Below the pieces are notes generated by a model. It was not told the origin of the DNA, did no database searches, and saw only the letters and a program-made list of their open reading frames with translations. Shown here one piece after another: positions 25,554 to 33,585 of a stretch of 64,000 bases of DNA; the stretch's first letter is position 1, and each line of letters begins with the position of its first letter. Source of the stretch: Kribbella sandramycini (lineage in GTDB: Bacteria > Actinomycetota > Actinomycetes > Propionibacteriales > Kribbellaceae); the NCBI RefSeq assembly GCF_013131805.1, contig NZ_JABJRC010000001.1:682001-746000 (forward strand), read 5' to 3'. A program made the position numbers and the translations under genes.

Positions 25554-25677
25554 GAAGGTCTCCTGGTGGTTGGACTGGTTCCTAGACAGCTCCACTCCAC
25601 GCCAGGAGACCTTCACTCATCAACGACACTCACCGCGTGTCGTCGCACTTCCTCGACCAACGTGCCTGGTCAGTACA
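24563..25677 (-). mobile_element. IS481-family insertion sequence, complete
   Basis: 1115 bp. Terminal inverted repeats of 22 bp: TGTACTGACCAGGCA, then G or C, then GTTGGT (24563-24584 and complement of 25656-25677; one mismatch). Both ends are flanked by the 6-bp direct repeat GCTAGA (24557-24562 and 25678-25683), which fits the NCTAGN target known for IS481. One transposase gene. Ends and target duplication are intact, so the insertion looks recent and possibly active. Confidence 0.95.
25554..25614. promoter_or_regulatory. inverted repeat masking the transposase ribosome-binding site
   Basis: GAAGGTCTCCTGG (25554-25566) and its complement (25602-25614), perfect 13-bp arms, 35-nt loop. On transposase mRNA that enters from outside the element the AGGAG would be base-paired. 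Confidence 0.65.
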
Positions 25678-25683
25678 GCTAGA
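25678..25683. repeat. target-site duplication, right copy
   Basis: GCTAGA directly after the right end of the IS element. It holds the TAG stop of the minus-strand lipoprotein gene. Confidence 0.93.
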
Positions 25684-26800
25684 GCAGGCCCTTGGCCCGC
25701 CAGAGCGCGCCGCCGGCAATCAGGTAGGCGTCGAAGTTGTCGCCGGCCCGGACCAGCTGACCCACCGGCCCCTGAATCCCGCCGCTCGCGTCGAACACGC
25801 GCCAGGCGCCTTCCCGGCCGGACAGGATCCGGATTTTGTTGTCTTGGGCAAATATCTGCGTGATGTCGTCGGAGCCGTTGGTGAGCGGTTGCGGCAACTG
25901 GTCCTTGTCACCGACCGGGATGTCCGGCACGCCGGTCAACCGGCGCGGCTTACCGGGGCCGAGCCGCCAGATCGCGAGCTTGCCGTCGACCGCGCCGGTG
26001 ACGACGCAGGACGTCGTACAGCGGGCGGTGATCGCCTGGCCGCGGTTACCGGAGTCGGGGAGCTCGGTGCGCGCCCAGCCCTGGTTGAGTTTCTGCGACC
26101 GCCAGACCGCCGCGTGCTGCTCGACGACGTTGGGCGCGAGGCGGACCTGTGATCCGGCGAGGAGGATGCCGTCGCCGTCCGCTGTTCCGAAGTTCGCGCC
26201 GACCAGCATCGATTTGGTGTTCTGCAGCGGGGTCTTGGCCGAGTTCTGCTTGAGCCATTTGTCGTTCTGCTGCGGGAGCCAGATCGCGGCGTCCAGACCG
26301 GTCTCGATCCCTTCCCACGAGCCGGTCAGCGCCTGACCGGCCGGGGTGATCACGGCTGAGCTCATCTGACCGGCGGACAGGCCGTTGAAGGTGTCGAACG
26401 TCTGCGGGTGCTCGGTCAGGGTGGTGTCGGTGGAGCCCGTCCAGACCGTCCAGCGGACGTTGCCGTGGGCACCGCCGGAGGCGCCGCCGAGGCCGAGGAT
26501 CTGCTTGCCGTCCCAGGCGATCGAGTACCAGATCGCTTCGAACGAGTACGGGCTCGCGGCGGACGGTTTGACCGGGATCGTCTTGCGCTCGGAGCCGTTC
26601 AGCAGGACGGCGCCCGGAACGACCTTGGCGCCTTGATGTTTCAGGCCGACCAGGATCCGGCCGTCGTGCTCGGCCAGCGCGACCGGCTCCGCGCCGACGT
26701 CCACCTTTTCCCAGTGGATCGGCCGTTCGGTCTTGGGCTCCTCGCTGGTGCACGCGGCCAGCGACAAGACCAGCGCGGCCGCGAGCAGGCGGTGGATCAT
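25679..26800 (-). CDS. lipoprotein of unknown function
   Basis: 373 aa. Lipoprotein signal MIHRLLAAALVLSLAAC with lipobox LAAC (Cys17) followed by TSEEPKTERP. The exported part is all-beta with repeated blades (ALAEHDGRILVGLKHQG, DGILLAGSQVRLAP, ITARCTTSCVVTGAVDG, DNKIRILSG), consistent with a beta-propeller. No enzyme motif. ATG at 26800 overlaps the stop of the exonuclease III gene (ATGA), so translation is coupled. The stop codon is the TAG of the IS target duplication, regenerated by the insertion; the gene is intact. Confidence 0.8.
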   Translation of the reverse strand: MIHRLLAAALVLSLAACTSEEPKTERPIHWEKVDVGAEPVALAEHDGRILVGLKHQGAKVVPGAVLLNGSERKTIPVKPSAASPYSFEAIWYSIAWDGKQILGLGGASGGAHGNVRWTVWTGSTDTTLTEHPQTFDTFNGLSAGQMSSAVITPAGQALTGSWEGIETGLDAAIWLPQQNDKWLKQNSAKTPLQNTKSMLVGANFGTADGDGILLAGSQVRLAPNVVEQHAAVWRSQKLNQGWARTELPDSGNRGQAITARCTTSCVVTGAVDGKLAIWRLGPGKPRRLTGVPDIPVGDKDQLPQPLTNGSDDITQIFAQDNKIRILSGREGAWRVFDASGGIQGPVGQLVRAGDNFDAYLIAGGALWRAKGLL

Positions 26801-27663
26801 CGGTTCTGCGGGAGCGTCGCCGGGCGTTTGCGAGGCCGCGGCGCGGACGGCGGCGGGATCATCGGGCCGACGTCGCCGTCCGGCGCGACGTCGAGATCGA
26901 CCATGACGGGCGCGTGGTCGCTCGGGCCGGTGCCCTTGCGGGCCTGGCGATCGATCCAGGCGGCTTTGACGCGCTCGGCGACGCCTGGAGTGGCCAGGGT
27001 GAGGTCGATCCGCATGCCGAGGTTCTGGTGGAACATACCGGCGCGGTAGTCCCAGTAGCTGTAGACGACGTCGTCCGGCCAGCGGTCGCGGACCACGTCG
27101 CGCAGGTCTTTGGCGGCCATCAGGTCGGCGAGCGCCTGCCGCTCCGGCGGGGTGACGTGGGTGGAGCCGATGAACGCCCTGGGGTCGAAGACGTCGGCGT
27201 CGGTCGGCGCGATGTTCATGTCGCCGCAGACGATCTGGTCGGCGGGGCCGTTGGCCACGACCTCCTTGAGGGCCTGCAGCCATTCGAGCTTGTAGCGGTA
27301 GTGGTCGGAGTCCGGCTCACGGCCGTTCGGGACGTACAGCGCGTGGACTCGGATGCCGCCGCAGGTCGCCGCGACGGCGCGGGCCTCCGGGTTCGGGAAG
27401 CCGGGGGCGCCGGCGACACCGGTCACGACGTCCTCGATGCCGACCTTGGACAGGATCGCGACGCCGTTCCACTGGACTTCGCCGTACAGGGCGGTTTCGT
27501 AGCCGCGGGCCGTCAGCTCTGCGCCGAGCAGCGCGGTGAACGCGTCGTCGGCCAGCTTGGTCTCCTGCAGGCAGACGACGTCCGGCTGCCGCTCGTCCAG
27601 CCAGGCCAGGAGCCGGGGTATCCGCTGCTTCACCGAGTTCACGTTCCACGTCGCCAGTCGCAC
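26797..27663 (-). CDS. xthA: exodeoxyribonuclease III
   Basis: 288 aa, XthA/AP-endonuclease family. Visible motifs: ATWNVNSVKQR (Asn), CLQETK (catalytic Glu), VPNGR, CGDMNIAPTD (Asp and Asn), GMRIDLTL, and SDHAPV at the C-terminus (Asp-His pair). It acts on abasic sites and 3' blocks in base-excision repair. The C-terminal 25 residues after SDHAPVMVDLDV form a Pro/Arg-rich tail not found in E. coli XthA. GTG at 27663 has TATCTT 6 nt upstream and no ribosome-binding site, so it is probably leaderless. Confidence 0.92.
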   Translation of the reverse strand: MRLATWNVNSVKQRIPRLLAWLDERQPDVVCLQETKLADDAFTALLGAELTARGYETALYGEVQWNGVAILSKVGIEDVVTGVAGAPGFPNPEARAVAATCGGIRVHALYVPNGREPDSDHYRYKLEWLQALKEVVANGPADQIVCGDMNIAPTDADVFDPRAFIGSTHVTPPERQALADLMAAKDLRDVVRDRWPDDVVYSYWDYRAGMFHQNLGMRIDLTLATPGVAERVKAAWIDRQARKGTGPSDHAPVMVDLDVAPDGDVGPMIPPPSAPRPRKRPATLPQNR

Positions 27664-27699
27664 CGACCAAAGATACCTGGTCCCGCTTACCCTCAGTAG

Positions 27700-29256
27700 A
27701 TGTTCGTACTACGGGGCACGGTCATGACAATGCGTTCCGACGAGCGGGTGCTGGCACGGGGTGCGGTGTACGTCGGCGACAACGGGCTGATCGCGGCGGT
27801 GACGCCGCTGGACGACGTACCGGCCGGGTTCGCGGACGCGCCGAGTTTCGCCGCCGGCGGGATCATCTGCCCAGGGCTGATCGATCTGCACAACCATCTG
27901 ATGTACAACAGCCTGCCGCTGTGGACTGAGCCGTCCCGCGAGGTGCCGTGGACGTCGCACAACCAGTGGGGCCGGGCGCCGACGTACAGCGCCCAGATCA
28001 GCCAGCCGGCACGGCTGCTCGGCGCCGCCGCCGGGCGCGCGCTGCTGCGGTACGTCGAGACGCGGGCGATCGTCGGCGGGACGACGTCCATTCAGGGCAA
28101 CCCGCGCGGGGCCGTGCCGCCGGACGACGATCTGATCCGGAACGTCGACTCCGAGAAGCTGGGGACGCGGGACGATTTCATCCGGGTCAGCACCTTGGTT
28201 GCCGACAGCAAGGAAGCGCTCGCGCCGTACGCGGCGGCGGTGGCGGCCGGGCGCGGTTTCATCGCGCACTCGGCGGAGGGGTCGGATCCGAAGCTGCGGG
28301 CCGAGTTCCAGCTGCTCGACGAGGTGGGCGTGGTAAAGCCGCAGCTCGTCGCGATCCACGGCGGCGCGCTGAACGCGGCCGACTTCGCGCTGATGAGGGC
28401 CGGCGGGGCGAGTCTGGTCTGGTCGCCGTTCTCCAACTACTGGCTATACGGCGCGACGGCTGATGTGGCTGCCGCGAAGGCGGCCGGCGTCCGCCTCTGC
28501 ATCGGCTCGGACTGGGCGCCGTCCGGCACCCGTAATGTGCTCTGGGAGCTCAAGGTCGCCGACCTCTGGAACAAGGCCCAGCCCGCCCCCGTCTTCACCG
28601 ACGCCGAACTGGTCGCCCTGGCCACCCGCAACCCCGGCGAAGCCCTCTCCACCGTCTGGCCGCACCCCGTCGGCCGTATCGAACGCGGAGCCCTCGCCGA
28701 CCTCATCGTCGTCCGCCGCACCCACCCGGACCCCTACCGCAACCTCATCAACGCCACCGAACCCGACATCCGCCTGGCCGTAGTAGGCGGCCGCCCCCGC
28801 TACGGCCTCCCCTCCCTCATGAAACCCCTCGCCCCCACCGCCACCCCCATCCGTCTAGGCCCCCTGACCCGCCACATCGACTACGGCACCCCCACCACCA
28901 CCTGGCCCACCATCCTCACCACCCTCAACGCCGTCCGCACCAACCCCACCACCGCCGCCCACCAAGCCGCCCACAGCCTCACCCGAGCCGCCTCCGCATT
29001 GAGTGTCGAGTCGGATGTCGTACGGGCAGATGCGGGAGTTCTGGCGGAGTTTGACGCTTTCGTACTGCTGCCGGATATGCCCGCCCCGGAGCTGGAGGTG
29101 GCGGTTCGGCGTCGTGGGGCTGCGGCTGCGGCTCCGGAGCCGGTGGAGGTGCCGCCGATCGAGCCGATCACGACGGGGGCGGAGTGGTGTGACGCAGTGG
29201 ATGCGAACCCGTTCCACGGTGGATTGCTGTCGGGGCTGCGGACGTACTTGAAGTAG
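27700..29256 (+). CDS. amidohydrolase-family metal-dependent hydrolase
   Basis: 518 aa. Metal-binding motif GLIDLHNHLMYN near residue 65, then IAHSAEGSD, VAIHGG and CIGSDWAPSG, as in the cytosine-deaminase/chlorohydrolase branch of the amidohydrolases; the long C-terminal part is variable. The substrate is unknown. ATG at 27700 has TACCCT 6 nt upstream, so it is probably leaderless, divergent from xthA. Codon usage changes sharply inside the gene: from about 28460 to 28990 third positions are nearly all C, then switch to G-rich. Confidence 0.82.
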   Translation: MFVLRGTVMTMRSDERVLARGAVYVGDNGLIAAVTPLDDVPAGFADAPSFAAGGIICPGLIDLHNHLMYNSLPLWTEPSREVPWTSHNQWGRAPTYSAQISQPARLLGAAAGRALLRYVETRAIVGGTTSIQGNPRGAVPPDDDLIRNVDSEKLGTRDDFIRVSTLVADSKEALAPYAAAVAAGRGFIAHSAEGSDPKLRAEFQLLDEVGVVKPQLVAIHGGALNAADFALMRAGGASLVWSPFSNYWLYGATADVAAAKAAGVRLCIGSDWAPSGTRNVLWELKVADLWNKAQPAPVFTDAELVALATRNPGEALSTVWPHPVGRIERGALADLIVVRRTHPDPYRNLINATEPDIRLAVVGGRPRYGLPSLMKPLAPTATPIRLGPLTRHIDYGTPTTTWPTILTTLNAVRTNPTTAAHQAAHSLTRAASALSVESDVVRADAGVLAEFDAFVLLPDMPAPELEVAVRRRGAAAAAPEPVEVPPIEPITTGAEWCDAVDANPFHGGLLSGLRTYLK

Positions 29257-29340
29257 CAATCGACAGAGAGTTATCCACAGATTACGGATTGCCGGTCTGC
29301 GGAGGGTCGTTCGCCTGCATTCTCTTGAGCAGGAGGACGG

Positions 29341-30228
29341 ATGGCTGAACTGGATTGCGACCCGGCCGACGTGACCGCGCTGGTGGCCTACCTGCGCGAG
29401 ATCGGGCGGCACGAACTACTCACCCTGGAGGAGGTCAGCGAACACTCGTTCTGGATCGAGGCCGGCCTGCTCGCCGGCGAACGCCTCACCCACACCCCGG
29501 CGCCCGGGAACGCGGCCGAGCTGCAGCAGCTCGTCGCCCGCGGCCGCGACTCCTGGCGCCGGATGATCGAGGGCAACCTCCGCCTCGTCGTCACGATCGC
29601 CCGCCGCTACACCGGTAAAGGCATCTCCCTGCTGGATCTCGTCCAGGAGGGCAACATCGGCCTGATGCGCGCGATCGAGCGCTTCGACCACCGGCTCGGG
29701 CACCGCTTCTCGACGTACGCCATCTGGTGGATCCGCCAAGCCGTCGGCCGCGCCATCTCCGACCGCTCCCGGATGATCCGGATGCCCGCCCAGGCGTACG
29801 CCGACGCCGGTCGCGTCGCCGCCGTCCGCCACCAGCTCACCCAGCGCCACAACCGCGAGCCCACCACCGCCGAGCTCGCCACCGCCACCACCCTGACCGT
29901 CGCCCGCGTCGAACGCGCCCTCGCCTGGCAGATCCACCACGAACCCCTCGAATCCACCGACGCCGACCCCGTCCTCGACGAAGAACCCCGACTCCACCAA
30001 GCCGCCCTCCGCCAAGACCTCGCCCACCAACTCCAATTCCTCGACGAACTCCAAGAACAAGTCATCCGCCTCCGCTACGGCCTCGACCCCCACCACCCAC
30101 CCGCCACCCCCGAAGAAACCGCCGCCCACCTCAACCTCACCCCCACCCAAGTCCGCGCCCTAGAACGCGAAGCCCTCCGCCACCTCCGCCGCCGAGCCCA
30201 TCACTACCTCCGCGACTACGCCGCCTGA
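29341..30228 (+). CDS. RNA polymerase sigma factor, sigma-70 group 2-like
   Basis: 295 aa. Regions 1.2 (ALVAYLREIGRHELLT), 2.1-2.4 (NLRLVVTIARRYTGKG, DLVQEGNIGLMRAIERFD, FSTYAIWWIRQAVGRAI), 3 (RMIRMPAQAYADAGRVAAV) and 4.2 (TPEETAAHLNLTPTQVRALERE) are all present. The intact region 2 and short N-terminus place it with HrdD/SigB-type non-essential sigma factors. ATG at 29341 follows AGGAGG. The last 500 bp are extremely C-rich in third positions. Regulon unknown. Confidence 0.9.
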   Translation: MAELDCDPADVTALVAYLREIGRHELLTLEEVSEHSFWIEAGLLAGERLTHTPAPGNAAELQQLVARGRDSWRRMIEGNLRLVVTIARRYTGKGISLLDLVQEGNIGLMRAIERFDHRLGHRFSTYAIWWIRQAVGRAISDRSRMIRMPAQAYADAGRVAAVRHQLTQRHNREPTTAELATATTLTVARVERALAWQIHHEPLESTDADPVLDEEPRLHQAALRQDLAHQLQFLDELQEQVIRLRYGLDPHHPPATPEETAAHLNLTPTQVRALEREALRHLRRRAHHYLRDYAA

Positions 30229-30396
30229 CCCCCACAACCGCCTCCGCGCACCAACCAGCTCCCCCGAGCGCGCGGAGGTCCAGCCCGCTCCAGCGCCACA
30301 GCTGGAGCGGGCCTACCGCAACGAGTGACTGCCGCTTACTCAGCTCCCGCAACAGGTCGGGCGCGCGCGAGTTGAGGCGGCTGGGAGGATGGGGGT

Positions 30397-30945
30397 GTGA
30401 GATTCGGGCGTAAGACTTGGCCGGCTGAGTTGGCGACTGCTGTGGGCGGTGCGGCGGGGCGTAAGGAATCGATCCTGGCCGCCGTCCAACTGACCGACGG
30501 CAACTGGGTCGCCGGGACGCGCGAGGCCGTCTATCTACCGGCTGACGACGTCGCCGCCGACAAACCCTCGGCAGACCGCGTCCGCCGCGTCGGCTGGGAG
30601 CAGATCGAGCGCGCCGGCTGGGACTCCGAAGCCTCCGTCCTGCACGTCTACGAAACAACCGACTTCGGTACGCCGCTCCGCGCCACCGACCTCAAACTCG
30701 ACGACCCGGGCCGCTTCGGCCAGCTCCTCCGCGAACGGGTCGACGCGAGTATCGTCGTCCAGCGCCATGTCCTGCTCGCCGGCAAGCGCGGCGTCCGCAT
30801 CGTCGGCCGCCGCAACCCCGCCGCCACCGACGCCCCCATCACCTGGAACTTCGTGCTGGACAAGGGTTTGGAGCCCACCCAGCCCGGCCTCCTCGACCGC
30901 GCCGAAGCCGCCCTCGCCGCCGTCCGCGACGAGTTCGGCGTCTGA
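30397..30945 (+). CDS. conserved hypothetical protein
   Basis: 182 aa soluble protein. Segments TWPAELATAVGGAAGRKESILAAV (split in two here), REAVYLPADD and RVGWEQIERAGWDSEASVLHV suggest a PH-like or beta-barrel fold with hydrophobic strands; I do not recognise a function. GTG at 30397 follows GGGAGG at 8 nt. It lies just upstream of the tRNA-Asn gene, a placement I believe is common in related actinobacteria. The 168-bp gap before it shows nothing distinctive. Confidence 0.7.
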   Translation: MRFGRKTWPAELATAVGGAAGRKESILAAVQLTDGNWVAGTREAVYLPADDVAADKPSADRVRRVGWEQIERAGWDSEASVLHVYETTDFGTPLRATDLKLDDPGRFGQLLRERVDASIVVQRHVLLAGKRGVRIVGRRNPAATDAPITWNFVLDKGLEPTQPGLLDRAEAALAAVRDEFGV

Positions 30946-31005
30946 CCCGACCGGCCACCCCGAACCTGACCCGGAAGCCGAAATCCCACCGATGGAATCC
31001 CGTTT

Positions 31006-31033
31006 TTGTCCTACGCGTCCGGCCTGCTAACCT
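31006..31033 (+). promoter_or_regulatory. promoter of tRNA-Asn
   Basis: TTGTCC, 16-bp spacer, TAACCT, about 40 bp before the mature 5' end. Confidence 0.6.
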
Positions 31034-31072
31034 ACTCAGGTCTTGAGGGATTGGGACACCGAAACACCCCCA

Positions 31073-31148
31073 TCCCGCGTAGCTCAATTGGCAGAGCAGC
31101 CGGCTGTTAACCGGCAGGTTACTGGTTCGAGTCCAGTCGCGGGAGCCA
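31073..31148 (+). tRNA. tRNA-Asn (GTT)
   Basis: Cloverleaf: acceptor TCCCGCG/CGCGGGA, D-arm GCTC...GAGC, anticodon loop CTGTTAA with GTT at 31106-31108, T-arm ACTGG-TTCGAGT-CCAGT, discriminator G, CCA encoded (31146-31148). Confidence 0.96.
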
Positions 31149-31152
31149 CCAA

Positions 31153-31180
31153 AAGCCGAGTCTCACCAGAGACTCGGCTT
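31153..31180 (+). terminator. terminator after tRNA-Asn
   Basis: Perfect 12-bp arms AAGCCGAGTCTC and complement, 4-nt loop, followed by ACTTGTTT; 4 bp after the encoded CCA. Confidence 0.9.
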
Positions 31181-31194
31181 ACTTGTTTCTCCCG

Positions 31195-31291
31195 AACCGC
31201 CCCCACTCACCAACTATCCGCAGTACCGCCCCCGCCACGCTCAACCGCGCCCCAACAACCCCCTCCAGCGCGAGTTGCTGAGTGCCGGCGG
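31195..31291 (-). repeat. 79-nt dispersed palindromic repeat, copy C
   Basis: Terminal arms 31205-31215 and 31273-31283, outer ends exactly 79 nt apart; reads on the minus strand relative to copies at 42877 and 53929. Shares the core TGAGCGTGGCGG and flanking GGGGGCGGT. Intergenic, between tRNA-Asn and a small membrane-protein gene. Confidence 0.8.
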
Positions 31292-31401
31292 TCCGCCCTC
31301 ACCGCGCCCGGGCCGCACCCGCCCGGGCCAACCCGCTCCGGCCCGGCCGACGCCATCCGCCCGGCACGCACGTACGGCGTACCGGGCGCACCTACCGTCG
31401 C

Positions 31402-31539
31402 CTATTTACCCTTCCGCCGATCGATCGCCCGCTGAATCCGCTGCTGCGGCTGCCCGGTCAACTTCGCCAGCAACGGCACCCGGTACTTGAACGCCGCCAC
31501 CGCCCCGACCACGAGCACCAGAAAAATGAACCAGCCCAT
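31402..31539 (-). CDS. small single-pass membrane protein
   Basis: 45 aa. MGWFIFLVLVVGAVAAFKY forms one membrane helix, followed by a basic tail with RVPLLAKLTGQPQQ and RAIDRRKGK. ATG at 31539 has AAGGGA 8 nt upstream, the main reason to accept so short a gene. Function unknown. Confidence 0.6.
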   Translation of the reverse strand: MGWFIFLVLVVGAVAAFKYRVPLLAKLTGQPQQRIQRAIDRRKGK

Positions 31540-31665
31540 CGTCGTTCCCTTCTCGAACCTGACCTCCATCATGCCCGCCCCACCCCAAAACCAAGTCCGT
31601 ACAACCCCTGAACCACCCCTGGTTTCCCCCACCCCCCACCCACACCAGATACGATCACCCGGCAC

Positions 31666-31742
31666 GGGGCGGTAGCTCAGCCGGTCAGAGCAGAGGACTC
31701 ATAATCCTTGGGTCGTGGGTTCGAGCCCCACCCGCCCCACCA
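31666..31742 (+). tRNA. tRNA with CAT anticodon, probably elongator Met
   Basis: Acceptor GGGGCGG/CCGCCCC, D-arm GCTC...GAGC, anticodon loop CTCATAA with CAT at 31700-31702, T-arm GTGGG-TTCGAGC-CCCAC, CCA encoded (31740-31742). The paired first base and lack of three G-C pairs in the anticodon stem rule out initiator tRNA. An Ile2 identity (lysidine-modified CAT) cannot be excluded: the ACTCATAATC context occurs in both. Confidence 0.9.
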
Positions 31743-31802
31743 CAAACTTCCGGTCGACCACCCGGCCGGAGCGCGACGAGGGCACCGCCGTCGAGCAGCC
31801 GG

Positions 31803-32663
31803 TCAAGTGGCGCAGAACGGGCGGGCGGTTGCGAGGTCTGCGTCGACGCGGCGTAGGCCGGTGAGGCCCCAGGTGTTGATGCCTTCCAGGTCGACTTCGT
31901 CGCGGAGGCGGACGGCGAGGTCGCGGAGGGAGCGGGCCAGGCGGGCGTATTCGAGGTGGGTGGGGTCTAGCTGTTCAGCGCCGTACGACTGGAGGAAGCG
32001 GACGGTGTTGGGCTCGCAGAGGGCGACGAAGAGGTCGTGTTCGCGTGGGGCCAGGCGGGCGGTGCCCCAGTCGAGGAGCGCGGCGATCCGGCCGTCGCGG
32101 TCGATCAGGACGTTGTGCGGGAAGAGGTCGTGGTGGCATACGACGTGTGGGACGTCGATTGCGCGGGCCCGCTCCATCACCGCTTCGAGCCGGTCGACAT
32201 TGGCCAGCACCTCGTCACGACGGCCGGCGAGCCACGGGTGATCCTGCCGATCGCGCAGCGCCTCGAGGCACCACTCGTGCAGCTCGGCCCGCGGGAGGAC
32301 GAGGTCGGTGAGGTCGTGCACCGCTCGCATTGCTCGCGCAATCGCCTCGGCGTCCGCCGCGGTCGCCTGGCGGCCGTCGACGTACGGAAACACGGCGTAG
32401 CGCCGGCCGAGGTGCCCAGCGGTGTAGGAGCCATCAAGAGCTCGCTGCGCGGTGGGAACGGGAATGCCGCGACTCGCCAACTCGGCCGTGAGCGCCAACC
32501 CGGCGTCACTGTCGGGCTGTCCCCGCCAGAGCTTCACGAACCAGCGCCCGTCGCTGAACGCATCCGCCTCGAACCCACCCGGATGAGCCCGCAGCTCACC
32601 CACCTCGACCCCGAAATCGGCTCCGACCTGCGCGCTCGTCGGCGGTCGCACTTCGCTCCACAT
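31803..32663 (-). CDS. aminoglycoside phosphotransferase-family kinase
   Basis: 286 aa, APH/choline-kinase fold. Catalytic loop VVCHHDLFPHNVLID (Asp and Asn) and metal-binding LLDWGTA are present; the N-lobe Lys is in GRWFVKLWRG. Substrate unknown; family members act on aminoglycosides, homoserine, or other small alcohols, and resistance should not be assumed. ATG at 32663; no ribosome-binding site, TAGCGT is 9 nt upstream. Confidence 0.82.
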   Translation of the reverse strand: MWSEVRPPTSAQVGADFGVEVGELRAHPGGFEADAFSDGRWFVKLWRGQPDSDAGLALTAELASRGIPVPTAQRALDGSYTAGHLGRRYAVFPYVDGRQATAADAEAIARAMRAVHDLTDLVLPRAELHEWCLEALRDRQDHPWLAGRRDEVLANVDRLEAVMERARAIDVPHVVCHHDLFPHNVLIDRDGRIAALLDWGTARLAPREHDLFVALCEPNTVRFLQSYGAEQLDPTHLEYARLARSLRDLAVRLRDEVDLEGINTWGLTGLRRVDADLATARPFCAT

Positions 32664-32841
32664 CGAGGCAGGACGCTACCGCCGACGAGCGGAGCCACGC
32701 GAGGGGTTTAGCGGGCGCGGCCGGCAAACAGCCAAGGGCCATGGCCTCGTCAAGGACTTGAGCGGTATTCGAATCCTTGGAGCCGCGCTCACGGCCGGTG
32801 ATTACCTCTGTCTTGCTGTCCACAGAGTGGAGGAACCGAAG

Positions 32842-33132
32842 ATGCGAAACGCATATGTGCGGCACACCAGGCGGATCGCCGGCGGGTTGATGATCGGGAC
32901 GGCGGCCGTCGCGGCGCTGCTGGTCCCGGCTGCGACGGCGGTCGCCGCGCCATCCGTCGTCAGTGGGACGTCGGGCCCCCAGGCCGTGAAGCAGTTCGGG
33001 CCGTACGTCGACGAACCGGATTGCCAGTTCGATCGCGGTGGGCTCGCGTTCAGCGGCGCCGCCCACTGGGTCGGGCCTTGTGAGCGCCACCCGATCAGCG
33101 GCAGGTGGTGGTTCCTCGCCGACCTGAAGTGA
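32842..33132 (+). CDS. small secreted protein
   Basis: 96 aa. Signal peptide MRNAYVRHTRRIAGGLMIGT with cleavage near AVAAP, then a 60-residue mature part with one Cys pair (EPDCQFDRG, GPCERHPIS) and aromatic C-terminus GRWWFLADLK. ATG at 32842 follows GGAGGAACCGAAG. No recognised family. Confidence 0.72.
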   Translation: MRNAYVRHTRRIAGGLMIGTAAVAALLVPAATAVAAPSVVSGTSGPQAVKQFGPYVDEPDCQFDRGGLAFSGAAHWVGPCERHPISGRWWFLADLK

Positions 33133-33144
33133 TCGACCACCATC

Positions 33145-33179
33145 CCAAGGCCCCCGCAGTTCCGCTGTGGGGGCCTTGG
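33145..33179 (+). terminator. terminator after small secreted protein gene
   Basis: 15-bp arms CCAAGGCCCCCGCAG and complement with one G-T pair, 5-nt loop. Confidence 0.85.
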
Positions 33180-33234
33180 CATGAGGTCGATCTTGCGGGT
33201 GCCCAGGCGCGGTGCCCGGTGGGACGATCGGGTG

Positions 33235-33543
33235 ATGGGGCTGCGGGTTGGTGAGACGGTCGGTGTCAAGGGGCGGCAGTTGCGGGTTACGCCGCTCGAT
33301 GTGGATTGCGTGCCGCGGGTGCGGGAGTACCTGATCGGGCTGGCGCGGCGAGGCGAGACGGTCGCGTACGGCGGGTTGAAGCGGGAGCTGGGGTTGCCGC
33401 ATGCGCTCAACGGGCTTGGGCGGTTGCTTGATCTGGTGGCGGTTGATTGTCGGCGGCGGGGTGAGCCGTCGCTTGCGGTGCTCGTGGTCAACGCCGTCAC
33501 CCAGGAGGTCGGCGAGACGACGACCGTCGCTGGGTGGACATGA
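33235..33543 (+). CDS. conserved hypothetical protein
   Basis: 102 aa. Contains VPRVREYLIGLARRGETVAYGG (split: VREYLIGLARRGE, TVAYGGLKRELGLPHA), LNGLGRLLDLVAVDC and EPSLAVLVVNA, a pattern I have seen in unannotated actinobacterial proteins; the TxxYGxL segment recalls alkyltransferase-like DNA-binding domains but the PCHR motif is absent. ATG at 33235 is preferred to an ATG at 33181 that lies on the terminator. Its stop is 42 bp before the next gene's leaderless start. Confidence 0.6.
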   Translation: MGLRVGETVGVKGRQLRVTPLDVDCVPRVREYLIGLARRGETVAYGGLKRELGLPHALNGLGRLLDLVAVDCRRRGEPSLAVLVVNAVTQEVGETTTVAGWT

Positions 33544-33549
33544 GGCTTA

Positions 33550-33579
33550 TTGACAAATTTTTCTTTCTATTGGCAGACT
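33550..33579 (+). promoter_or_regulatory. leaderless promoter of ArsR-type gene
   Basis: Perfect -35 TTGACA (33550-33555), an AT-rich 18-bp spacer, -10 CAGACT (33574-33579), then 6 nt to GTG at 33586. Direct repeats ATTGACA and ATTGGCA, 20 bp apart, overlap it and could be regulator sites. Confidence 0.65.
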
Positions 33580-33585
33580 GCGGGG

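Noticed and set aside
24678..25682. Plus-strand open frame antisense to the transposase
   Set aside because: Gly/Val-rich shadow with no motif; the transposase on the other strand has a complete D-D-35-E site.
31803..32663. Antibiotic-resistance gene
   Set aside because: Only the general phosphotransferase fold is visible; no feature ties it to a specific aminoglycoside and no resistance cluster is present.
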